Source of the DNA: an uncultured Mycoplasmataceae bacterium | GTDB taxonomy: Bacteria > Bacillota_I > Bacilli_A > Mycoplasmatales > Mycoplasmoidaceae | Reading direction: 5' to 3' | Assembly (NCBI GenBank): GCA_947176435.1 | Contig: CAMWQH010000036.1 | Coordinates: 1-6,393 of the forward strand | Length of the DNA stretch: 6,393 bases | Shown: piece by piece, positions 1 through 6,349 of the stretch | How positions within the stretch are numbered: position 1 is the stretch's first letter | Layout: every line of letters begins with the position of its first letter | Made by a program: the position numbers and the translations under genes | Notes under the pieces: model-generated | Told to the model about the DNA's origin: nothing | Seen by the model: the letters and a program-made list of their open reading frames with translations, nothing else | Database searches by the model: none

Positions 1-8
1 CTCTCTCT

Positions 9-67
<59 letters not shown>

Positions 68-77
68 GAGCATTTTT

Positions 78-107
78 TTGATAATTATTCCACATTCTAT
101 TTATAAA
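78..107 (+). promoter_or_regulatory. Possible promoter of ldhA
   Basis: TTGATA at 78-83 resembles a -35 box (TTGACA). After an 18-base gap comes TATAAA at 102-107, which resembles a -10 box. A perfect TATAAT also lies at 115-120, but a start from it would fall close to the ribosome-binding site at 127. In DNA this AT-rich such matches arise easily by chance, so the call is weak. Confidence 0.35.
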
Positions 108-145
108 TAAAATTTATAATAAAAATAGGAGAATAACATTCAATT

Positions 146-1144
146 ATGATGAAAGTTTTGTTCTATGATGCAAAAGATTATGACAAGAAATCTTTTGATA
201 AATATTTAAAAGATATTAAAGATATAAAAGTTACTTATTTTGATGGTGTGTTTGATTGTCATACAGCAAGATTAGCAAAAGGGTACAAAGCAATTTGTAT
301 CTTTGTAAATGCTGAGGTTAATGCTAAATGTGTTAAGAAATTAAAAGAAGCAGGAATTAGATTAATTTTATTAAGATGTGCAGGTTTTAATAATGTTGAT
401 TTGAAAGCTTGTAAGGAAGCAAATATCATGGTTATGAGAGTACCGAGCTATTCACCTGAAGCTGTTGCAGAAATGGCTATGGCATTAGCACTTGCTGTTA
501 ATAGAAGAATTCATAAAGCTTATTTAAAAGTTTCACAAAACAACTTTTCATTATCAGGATTATTAGGTTTTGATTTTCATGGTAAAACAGCAGGAATAAT
601 TGGTACAGGAAAAATAGGTGCAGCCATGGCTAGAATATGTAATGGTTTTGGAATGAAAGTCTTAGCGTTTGATAAATATCAGAACAAAGACTTAAATTTT
701 GTTCAATATGTTGATTTAAAGAAATTGTTAAAACAATCAGATTTAATTAGTTTACATTGTCCATTAACACCGCAAAGCCACCATTTAATTAAAGCCGAAA
801 CAATTCGTTTAATGAAAGATGGAGTGTTGTTAGTAAACACATCAAGAGGTGGACTAATTAAAACATGTGATTTAATTAAAGGAATACGTAGCAAAAAGTT
901 TTCTGGAGTTGGTTTAGATGTTTATGAAGAAGAAGGAAAATATGTGTACGAAAATCTTGAAGATTCGATTCTCGATCAATCAACAGTTTCAAGACTTTTA
1001 TCTTTCCCTAATGTAATTATTACATCTCATCAAGCTTTCTTCACTATTGAAGCCTTGGACGCAATTGCAAAAACAACAGTGAATAATGCAATTAGTTATT
1101 TTAAGAAAAAACCAATCACTGGAAATATAGTAGAAAGTAAATAA
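146..1144 (+). CDS. ldhA: D-lactate dehydrogenase, E. coli LdhA type
   Basis: This 332-residue protein is an NAD-dependent D-2-hydroxyacid dehydrogenase that reduces pyruvate to D-lactate in the cytoplasm, regenerating NAD+ for glycolysis. Length and sequence follow E. coli LdhA (329 residues) almost end to end, including the stretches RCAGFNNVDL (77-86), PEAVAE (104-109), NRRIH (119-123), GKTAGIIGTGKIG (146-158), SLHCPLTP (202-209) and NTSRGG (231-236). The nucleotide-binding GxGxxG is at 153-158, with the adenosine-binding Asp at 176. The catalytic triad expected for the family is present as Arg234, Glu263 and His295. An AGGAGA ribosome-binding site lies at 127-132. Spacing to the first ATG (146) is long at 13 bases; the adjacent ATG at 149 aligns better with the LdhA N terminus, so the true start may be one codon later. 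The gene has no tryptophan codon, so it gives no information on TGA use. A hairpin terminator follows directly. Confidence 0.93.
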   Translation: MMKVLFYDAKDYDKKSFDKYLKDIKDIKVTYFDGVFDCHTARLAKGYKAICIFVNAEVNAKCVKKLKEAGIRLILLRCAGFNNVDLKACKEANIMVMRVPSYSPEAVAEMAMALALAVNRRIHKAYLKVSQNNFSLSGLLGFDFHGKTAGIIGTGKIGAAMARICNGFGMKVLAFDKYQNKDLNFVQYVDLKKLLKQSDLISLHCPLTPQSHHLIKAETIRLMKDGVLLVNTSRGGLIKTCDLIKGIRSKKFSGVGLDVYEEEGKYVYENLEDSILDQSTVSRLLSFPNVIITSHQAFFTIEALDAIAKTTVNNAISYFKKKPITGNIVESK

Positions 1145-1168
1145 AAAAAGACACGTTTGTGTCTTTTT
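1145..1168. terminator. Bidirectional intrinsic terminator between ldhA and the repeat-protein gene
   Basis: A perfect 10-bp stem pairs AAAAAGACAC (1145-1154) with GTGTCTTTTT (1159-1168) around the loop GTTT. It starts at the base after the ldhA stop codon and has a T run on its 3' side on the plus strand. Read on the minus strand, the same hairpin also ends in a run of T, and it lies 10 bases beyond the stop of the convergent gene. It can therefore end transcription from both sides. Confidence 0.85.
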
Positions 1169-1178
1169 AATTTATTAA

Positions 1179-1901
1179 TTATTTAGCAGCGCTTCATTCT
1201 TGAGGTAATTGAGTGTGTTCAAATAAAGTATTGATTGCAGACTCGCTTGATGCTTGATCTTGACCTCATGAGTAAACGGTTTTAGCATTATAACTGTCTT
1301 TATGAGCATCTCTACCTGCGTTTGCAAAAAATGAATTAATATTTTCAAGATAAAAACAAAATCAAGGAGAACTTGGTTCATAAAAGAAGATGTGTTTTAA
1401 TTGATAGCAATCATTGAAACTATTTTCAACTAACATAGTTCCTGTTGTAACAATTAAGTTTTCAAGTGATTCACAATTATTGAAACAACCAGCATCTATT
1501 TTGTTACATCATCTTATTGCAATGTTTTTAATCCCCTTTAATCCGTCACTAAAAGTATTCTCAACTATACCTCCACTAGGTAAAGAAGGAATAATTAATG
1601 TATCATATCCTTTAGCAATGTAAGAAGCCAAATCAAATCCATCAACAAAACCTATAAGGTTTTGATTTTTATAACCACCAAACTTAAATGATTCTTCTGG
1701 TAATGCCTTATAACTACCAAGAATTGATGAATAATCAATATCAAAATTTGGATCTTTATTTAATGTTACATAAGTAGATTTAAGAATGAAAGGCGGTTTT
1801 CTTTTAGATAAAGAAAAACTTGAAGTAGCAGCAAAAACTGCACTAGCACATCCTAGACCACATGTTAAGCAAGTAATAGTTTTTATTAATTTTTTATTCA
1901 T
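1179..1901 (-). CDS. Secreted BspA-like leucine-rich-repeat protein
   Basis: Reading TGA as tryptophan gives one continuous 240-residue protein with four TGA Trp codons (131, 180, 212, 236); under the standard code it would look like two broken ORFs. An upstream ATG exists at 1959-1961, but the ATG at 1901 is preceded by AAGGGGA (1907-1913) at good spacing, and starting there puts a signal peptide at the N terminus. That peptide has a Lys pair, a hydrophobic core at about residues 7-23, and a likely signal peptidase I site after VFA (22-24). The lipobox around Cys18 is poor, so I do not call it a lipoprotein. Residues ~85-175 show BspA/LRR_5-style repeats, with TLIIPS, NTFSDGLKGIKNIAI, GCFNNCESLENLIV and NSFNDCYQLKHI spaced about 22-23 residues apart. 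Such proteins are usually surface-exposed and implicated in adhesion or host contact; the ligand is unknown. The part after 180 is unassigned. No transmembrane anchor is visible. Confidence 0.82.
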
Positions 1902-1918
1902 ATTTTTCCCCTTAATTG

Positions 1919-1938
1919 TGTATTTATTTATAAATACA
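1919..1938. repeat. Perfect 9-bp inverted repeat in the 5' region of the repeat-protein gene
   Basis: TGTATTTAT (1919-1927) and its exact reverse complement ATAAATACA (1930-1938) are separated by two bases. The element lies between the likely -10 box (1944-1949) and the ribosome-binding site (1907-1913) of the minus-strand gene. It begins about where transcription should start, so it could be a hairpin at the mRNA 5' end or a repressor operator. It is almost purely AT, which lowers its significance. Confidence 0.5.
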
Positions 1939-1943
1939 TAATT

Positions 1944-1972
1944 ATTATACAAGATATTCATAAAAAAAGCAA
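1944..1972 (-). promoter_or_regulatory. Probable promoter of the repeat-protein gene
   Basis: On the minus strand a perfect TATAAT occupies 1949-1944, directly preceded by TTG. Seventeen bases upstream is TTGCTT (1972-1967), a weak -35 match that falls inside the terminator stem of the upstream gene. The gene is separated from that neighbour by this terminator, so it needs its own promoter, and this is the best candidate. Confidence 0.6.
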
Positions 1973-1995
1973 GCTCTTATTTGCTTGCTTTTTTT
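1962..1995 (-). terminator. Intrinsic terminator of the rpmG-peptidase operon
   Basis: A perfect 13-bp stem pairs 1962-1974 with 1983-1995 around an 8-base loop. On the minus strand the stem ends in seven T residues, the classic Rho-independent form. The upstream arm encodes the last codons of the peptidase (Lys-Lys-Ala-Ser), and the stop codon (1977-1979) lies in the loop, so coding sequence and terminator overlap. Confidence 0.9.
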
Positions 1996-3035
1996 GTTAG
2001 CACTTCAACACCTTTGTTAGTTACTAAGATAGAGTCTTCCACTCTGACTCCGCCAAATCCTGGTTGATATACACCTGGTTCAATTGTGATAATTGAGTTA
2101 TTAAGAATTTTCTCGTTATAAGTTGGTTTAACGTTAGGTAATTCGTGAATTTCAACTCCTACACCGTGTCCTGTTCCATGAACAAACAAATCAGCATATT
2201 CTTTGTTTCTAGATATGTATTCACGGCACACACCATCTAAATATTTACCAGTAACACCAACCTTTGCTTTCTTAATGCCTAATTTATTAGATTCCAAAAC
2301 TAAGTTATACATTTCTAGCATTTTTTTAGAAGGTTTGCCTAATCAAAATGTTCTTGTAATATCTGAACAATAACCTTCATATATACAACCAATATCACAA
2401 GTGATAAATTCGTTATTCTTTAATTTACGATTAGCTGATTGATGATGAGGATTTGCTGTGTTTTCACCAAAAGCGACAATTAAATCAAAGCTTGTAGCTG
2501 TTGCACCCTTATTTAACATATAAACAGTTAACATTTGTTTAACTTGTTTTTCAGTCATTCCGACTTTAATGGTTTTCCTAATATAGTTCATTGCATCAGC
2601 TGCAATATTCATTGATTTTCTAATACTTGTAATTTCTTCTTGTGTTTTTGAAGCACGAAGAATACAAGTATCAACAGGAATTAATTTAGGACCAAGTTTC
2701 TTTAAAACACAGTTAAAGTCTGAATAACTAATGTAATCATTTTCAAATAATAAAGTCCTAATTCTTAAATCTTTAACTAATTTTTTAAGATCATTAAATC
2801 CATTATACAAAACACACTTAACGTTGGTTAATTGATCTTTACAACATTCATAATCTCTTGCATCAATAACTAAGTAAGCATCTTTCTTTGTCACTATAGC
2901 ATATCCAAAAGTTGTATTTGCACCAGTAATTCAAAAACGATTGTAAGTAGAAATAAAAACAATGGCATCAGCATTGTTTTTTGTTAATAATTTAGATACA
3001 ATGTTTTTCTTATATATATAAGAAGACTTAGTCAT
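1977..3035 (-). CDS. pepP: Xaa-Pro aminopeptidase/dipeptidase (M24 family)
   Basis: This 352-residue cytoplasmic metallopeptidase removes the N-terminal residue from peptides with proline in second position, or cleaves Xaa-Pro dipeptides. It would help a peptide-scavenging cell use host or dietary peptides. It is continuous only with TGA as Trp (residues 35 and 231); the standard code splits it into three. The N-terminal creatinase-like domain covers about 1-130 and the pita-bread catalytic domain about 135-352. All five dinuclear metal ligands of the family are visible: Asp214 (TCDIG), Asp225 (SDITRTF), His290 (GTGHGVG), Glu319 (TIEPGVY) and Glu333 (RVEDS). His197-His198 in NPHH matches the usual active-site histidine. 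Length suits the short ~350-residue branch, not the ~440-residue E. coli PepP, so aminopeptidase versus dipeptidase (PepQ-like) specificity cannot be settled. The start overlaps the rpmG stop by one base (TAATG), with AAAGG at 3043-3047 as ribosome-binding site inside rpmG, which suggests translational coupling. Confidence 0.92.
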
Positions 3036-3196
3036 TACTTAGCCTTTGTTTCTTTATGAACTGTAGTTTTTTTACAGTGTTTGCAATATTTCTTTAATTC
3101 TAATTTTTCTGGTGTAGACTTAGGGTTACGTTTAGTCAAATAATTAATGTGTTTACATTCTGTACATTCTAGTCGAACTTGTCTTTTAACTGCCAT
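3035..3196 (-). CDS. rpmG: 50S ribosomal protein L33, zinc-ribbon form
   Basis: This 53-residue basic protein begins MAVKRQVRLECTEC and is a clear L33 of the large ribosomal subunit. Two CxxC pairs (Cys11/Cys14 and Cys38/Cys41) form the zinc-ribbon of the C+ version of L33. The KRNPKSTPEKLELKKYC stretch (23-38) is typical of bacterial L33. Length is normal for the family. AAGGA at 3205-3209 lies eight bases before the ATG. It is the first gene of a minus-strand pair with the Xaa-Pro peptidase, whose start codon overlaps this stop codon. Zinc-containing L33 forms are often paired in genomes with zinc-free paralogues, but whether one exists here cannot be seen. Confidence 0.96.
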   Translation of the reverse strand: MAVKRQVRLECTECKHINYLTKRNPKSTPEKLELKKYCKHCKKTTVHKETKAK

Positions 3197-3223
3197 AGTA
3201 ATATTCCTTATGTGTTATTAAAT

Positions 3224-3237
3224 ATTATACTATTATA
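3224..3237 (-). promoter_or_regulatory. Promoter region of rpmG-pepP
   Basis: Two perfect TATAAT boxes occur in tandem on the minus strand, at 3237-3232 and 3229-3224, followed 15-23 bases later by the rpmG ribosome-binding site. No convincing -35 box is seen upstream, which is common in Mollicutes. Either or both boxes could be used. The outer one shares bases with the divergent mgtA -10 box. Confidence 0.6.
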
Positions 3238-3239
3238 AT
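3234..3239 (+). promoter_or_regulatory. Probable -10 box of the mgtA transcript
   Basis: A perfect TATAAT on the plus strand would start transcription at about 3246 and give a leader of about 145 bases before mgtA. It forms one half of the palindrome ATTATAAT (3232-3239), whose other half is the -10 box of the divergent rpmG gene. No good -35 box is visible. Confidence 0.55.
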
Positions 3240-3267
3240 ATCTACATAAATAATAACGAAAGGAATT

Positions 3268-3327
3268 AATGTATGGACCCGTGAAGTTGTCTTTTTAATT
3301 TAAAGAATGGAACAAAATCCATATGTT
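3268..3327 (+). promoter_or_regulatory. Possible alternative RNA pairings in the mgtA leader
   Basis: TCCATA (3318-3323) can pair with TATGGA (3272-3277) in a helix extendable to about ten pairs with two G-U pairs (3268-3277 with 3318-3327). It can also pair with the nearby ATGGA (3307-3311) in a 5-bp hairpin with loop ACAAAA. The two pairings exclude each other. The first covers the start codons of the upstream small ORF, so its translation would favour the second. This was judged by eye, without energy calculation. Confidence 0.35.
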
Positions 3328-3341
3328 TGTTCTGTTTCTAA
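3273..3341 (+). CDS. Candidate leader peptide 1 upstream of mgtA (starts Met-Asp-Pro)
   Basis: This 22-codon ORF begins MDPWSCLFNLKNG and ends at TAA, reading TGA as Trp at codon 4. GAAAGGAA (3258-3265) is the best ribosome-binding site in the leader and lies eight bases upstream of this ATG. An overlapping ATG at 3269 in another frame would give only MYGPVKLSF at a tight four-base spacing, so 3273 is preferred. An acidic residue and proline at the very N terminus recall E. coli MgtL (MEPDP...), whose translation falters at low Mg2+ and thereby switches on mgtA. The resemblance is only in position and character, not in homology. It could be a chance ORF. Confidence 0.4.
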
Positions 3342-3378
3342 ATTATTAAAATTACATCACTCGTCTTTTTTAAGTTAA
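3307..3378 (+). CDS. Candidate leader peptide 2 upstream of mgtA (starts Met-Glu-Gln-Asn-Pro)
   Basis: This 23-codon ORF begins MEQNPYVCSVSKLLKLHH and ends at TAA (3376-3378), 12 bases before the mgtA ATG and in the same frame as mgtA. Its stop codon falls in the loop of the hairpin that covers the mgtA start. It overlaps leader ORF 1 in a different frame and lacks a clear ribosome-binding site, so it might be reached by reinitiation or not translated at all. The early Glu-Gln-Asn-Pro again has the acidic/proline flavour of Mg2+-sensing leader peptides. Confidence 0.3.
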   Translation: MEQNPYVCSVSKLLKLHHSSFLS

Positions 3379-3396
3379 TTAAAAAAGATTATGAGT
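3359..3396 (+). promoter_or_regulatory. Hairpin covering the mgtA translation start
   Basis: A perfect 10-bp inverted repeat, TCTTTTTTAA (3364-3373) with TTAAAAAAGA (3379-3388), encloses a five-base loop and ends two bases before the mgtA ATG. A lower stem of ACTC (3359-3362) with GAGT (3393-3396) reaches into the start codon. It lacks a T run after the stem, so it is not a terminator. In the mRNA it would hide the A-rich ribosome entry region, and mgtA has no other obvious ribosome-binding site. This suggests control of translation initiation. Confidence 0.55.
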
Positions 3397-6066
3397 ATTA
3401 AAAAAAGAAAAAATTTTAAAAAACCAACAATATCTCAAGAATACAACAAAAAGTTGTTATCTTTTTCTGATGAAAAGATTGCTGAAACATATAAAGATTT
3501 AAACTCTTCTGAAAATGGTCTATCTATTAAACAAGTTGAAGTAAATTCTGAAAAATACGGAATGAATAATGTTATATCTAACAAGAAACACCATTGATAT
3601 AATTTTATGCTTTCTGCTTTTTTTACTCCATTTTCAATTGTGTTAATGGTAATAGCATTGTTAAATGTATTAATTCCTAATACTCACGGGAAAATTGATC
3701 CGACAAGAGATAACTGGATTTGTTTTGGAATCATTTCAGCAATGATAGTAATTTCTGGATTTATCAGATTTTTTCAAGAGATGAGATCATATAGTTCTTC
3801 CGAGAAATTGAAGAAAATGATCACTACTACAACTGCTGTTGAAAGAAATGGAGTAAAGAGAGAAATTCCTATTAGCGAAGTGTGTGTAGGAGATGTTATT
3901 CATTTGGCTGCTGGAGATATGATTCCTGCAGACTTAAAAATTATTAATGCTAAAGATTTATTTATTTCTCAATCTTCTCTTACCGGTGAGTCTGAACCTG
4001 TAGAAAAGTTAGTGATTAATAAATCTAATTCCTGACAGGCTCTAGATAGAGATAATTTATGTTTTATGGGTACAACTGTATCAAGTGGTACAGCTAAAGG
4101 AATTGTTGTATCTGTAGGTATGAATACTTATTTTGGTAAAGTTGCTAAGAGTATTCAAAATAAAAAACCAAAAACAAATTTTGACAAAGGTATTAAATCG
4201 GTTAGCTGACTATTAATTGGAACAATGCTTATTATGACTATGATAGTATTTATTCTTCGTGGTGCATTAAGCATTGAAACTGATGGTAATCCTTGAGTTG
4301 AAGCTTTAGAGTTTTCTTTAGCGGTTGCAGTAGGTATTACCCCAGAAATGCTCCCAATGATTGTTACAGTTAATTTAGCAAAAGAAGCATTTAAATTATC
4401 TAAACAAAAAACTATAGTTAAGAATATTAATTCGATTCAATCATTTGGTGCAATGGACGTGTTGTGCACAGATAAAACAGGAACACTAACAGAAGATAGA
4501 ATTGTTTTAGAAAGACACATCAATCTTGATGGCAAAGAAGACAATAGAGTTTTAGTTTACGGTTATCTAAATAGTTTCTATCAAACAGGATTAAAAAACT
4601 TATTAGATTTAGCAATAATTGAAAAGGCTGAAACAGTTGGGTTTAATAGCAATCTTTTAGAATTTAAAAAAATTGATGAAATTCCCTTTGATTTTAAACG
4701 TAGAAGAATGTCAGTTGTTTTAAGTGATAAGGCCGGAGAAACTCAATTAGTGACAAAAGGAGCTATTGAAGAAATTGTTTCAGTTTGTACTTATGCCGAA
4801 ATTAATGGTGAAGTTAAAAAACTTAATGATGAATTAAGAGAAAAAATTAAAAATACTGTTCATGAATTATCTGAAGAAGGTATGAGAGTTATTGCTATTG
4901 CAATAAACAATGATAGACTAGATAAGAAAACAGATTTTTCTGTTAAAGATGAAACTAATATGCGTTTAATAGGATATATTGCTCTTCTTGACCCTCCTAA
5001 AATGTCAGCTTCTGGAGCAATTCAAGCACTTCAAAAACGTGGTACAGAAGTTAAAGTACTTACAGGTGATAACGAATTAATTGCTCAATATGTTTGTAGA
5101 CAAGTAGGAATTAAAACGGACAAAGTTTTATTAGGTAACGATGTAGAAACAATGTCTGATGAAGAATTAAAAGACATTGTTATGAGTGTAAACGTATTTG
5201 CTAAGCTTTCGCCTGAACAAAAAGAACGTGTTGTATTAGCAATTAAAAGTAACAAACATATTGTTGGTTATATGGGAGATGGTATTAATGATGCTCCAGC
5301 AATGCGAGCGGCTGATATTGCAATATCAGTAGATACTGCAGTTGATATCGCAAAAGAATGTGCTGATATTATTTTGTTAGAGAAAAATTTAATGGTGCTT
5401 GAAAATGGTATTATTGAAGGTAGAAAAACTTTTGCTAATATTATTAAATACATTAAGATGACTGTATCATCTAACTTTGGTAATATATTAAGTATTTTGA
5501 TTGCATCAATTTGATTAAGATTTGATCCGATGACTTCATTGCAAATATTAATTCTTAATATGATTGCTGATTTTTGCCAGTTTGCGTTACCATGAGATGG
5601 TGTCGATACTGAATATATTGAAAGACCACAAAACTGAAATGCAAAAAGTATTTTGAAATTTATGCTGGTTATAGGACCAATAAGTACAATATTTGATGTT
5701 ACTACATTTGCTATTATGAGATATGGCTTTGGTTGGTGCCCAACAAATGGGACAGTTGAGTTATTTCAAACAGGATGATTCTTAGTAAGTTTGTTAACTC
5801 AAATGGGAGTGATTATTGTTTTAAGAACTTCAAAAGTTCCATTATTTCACTCTTGTCCTTCTTTGCCTATTACATTATCAATTTTATGTTTAGTTATGGT
5901 TGGTTTAATGTTTGCATTAATTCCAAACTTAAACTTTGGTGGTTTTGTAAGTTTAACTAAACATGCATCAATGGTTGGCTATGCTTTCTTAGTTTGTTTA
6001 GGATATTGTTTAACCGCTCAATTAGGTAAGGTATGTTACAAACATACTTTCCATGAATGGTTATAA
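3391..6066 (+). CDS. mgtA: Magnesium-transporting P-type ATPase, MgtA type
   Basis: This 891-residue membrane ATPase (P-type subgroup IIIB) would import Mg2+ across the cell membrane using ATP; E. coli MgtA has 898 residues. Motifs run in the expected order: actuator TGES (198-201), transmembrane PEML (around 318-321), phosphorylation site DKTGTLT (Asp361), nucleotide-binding KGA (456-458), TGD (558-560) and hinge GDGINDAPA (629-637). Four membrane segments lie in the first ~330 residues (about 72-96, 109-131, 271-290, 305-330) and several more after ~690. The segment LNMIADFCQFALPWD (722-736) matches the MgtA-specific TM6 motif, with Asn723 and Asp727 as probable ion ligands. GPISTIFDVTTFA and the ending HEWL are also MgtA-like. 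Eight Trp codons are TGA (69, 215, 273, 302, 708, 735, 749, 796) and three are TGG; no frameshift is needed. No clear Shine-Dalgarno sequence precedes the ATG, which sits in a hairpin behind two small ORFs. A ten-base gap leads to the TSCPD gene. Confidence 0.95.
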
Positions 6067-6076
6067 TTAAATTAAT

Positions 6077-6325
6077 ATGAAATATACATATACTCCAACA
6101 GGCGTTTGTTCAACAAAATTTGAATTTGATATTGAAGACAATAAAATAAATTCTTGTAAGATAACTAATGGTTGTCCAGGTAATACTTTGGGTGTTAGCA
6201 AACTAATAGTTGGAAAAACAATTGATGAAGTTATTAATATTCTTCAAGGAATTAATTGTAGAGGAAGGGGAACTAGTTGCCCTGATCAAATAGCAAAAGC
6301 TTTAAAAGAATTTAAAAATAAATAA
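6077..6325 (+). CDS. TSCPD-domain protein, TIGR03905-like
   Basis: This 82-residue cytoplasmic protein consists of a single TSCPD domain, a small fold also found at the C terminus of some B12-dependent ribonucleotide reductases. The signature Thr-Ser-Cys-Pro-Asp is at 66-70, NGCPGN at 31-36 and GVCS at 9-12; the overall pattern and length fit the stand-alone TIGR03905 family. Five cysteines (11, 27, 33, 61, 68) suggest metal or redox chemistry, but the function of the family is not established. It starts ten bases after mgtA, has no visible Shine-Dalgarno sequence and no promoter of its own, so it is probably made from the mgtA transcript. Whether this reflects a shared role or only convenience is unknown. 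Family assignment is from memory of the pattern, not a search. Confidence 0.85.
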   Translation: MKYTYTPTGVCSTKFEFDIEDNKINSCKITNGCPGNTLGVSKLIVGKTIDEVINILQGINCRGRGTSCPDQIAKALKEFKNK

Positions 6326-6349
6326 AAAATTTTGAACTTTTTTTATGAT

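Noticed and set aside
703..894. Minus-strand ORF of 63 codons inside ldhA
   Set aside because: It lies antisense to a clearly conserved enzyme, shows no family features and has no ribosome-binding site; it is a shadow ORF.
1414..1623. Plus-strand ORF of 69 codons opposite the repeat-protein gene
   Set aside because: It is antisense to the repeat-coding region and has no recognisable product.
3007..3024. Perfect 18-base palindrome (TTCT-TATATATATA-AGAA) in the first codons of the peptidase gene
   Set aside because: It is mostly a TA run inside coding sequence (Ser-Tyr-Ile-Tyr-Lys-Lys) and can arise by chance in AT-rich DNA; there is no supporting context for a binding site.
1179..3035. Several short consecutive minus-strand ORFs that could be read as frameshifted or nonsense-mutated pseudogenes
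   Set aside because: All interruptions are TGA in the same frame, and translation as Trp restores full-length proteins with intact motifs, so they are two whole genes.
3246..3390. M-box (ykoK) Mg2+ riboswitch upstream of mgtA
   Set aside because: The leader is too short and AT-rich for the ~160-base M-box fold, and I could not find its conserved segments.
5268..5453. Minus-strand ORF of 61 codons inside mgtA
   Set aside because: It is antisense to the GDGINDAPA region of the ATPase and is a by-product of that coding sequence.
5775..5960. Plus-strand ORF of 61 codons in another frame of mgtA
   Set aside because: It overlaps the conserved membrane segments of the ATPase and shows only low-complexity hydrophobic sequence.
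3391..6066. mgtA as a degraded, split ATPase gene
   Set aside because: The segments share one frame, are separated only by TGA codons, and together give a normal-length MgtA with every catalytic motif.
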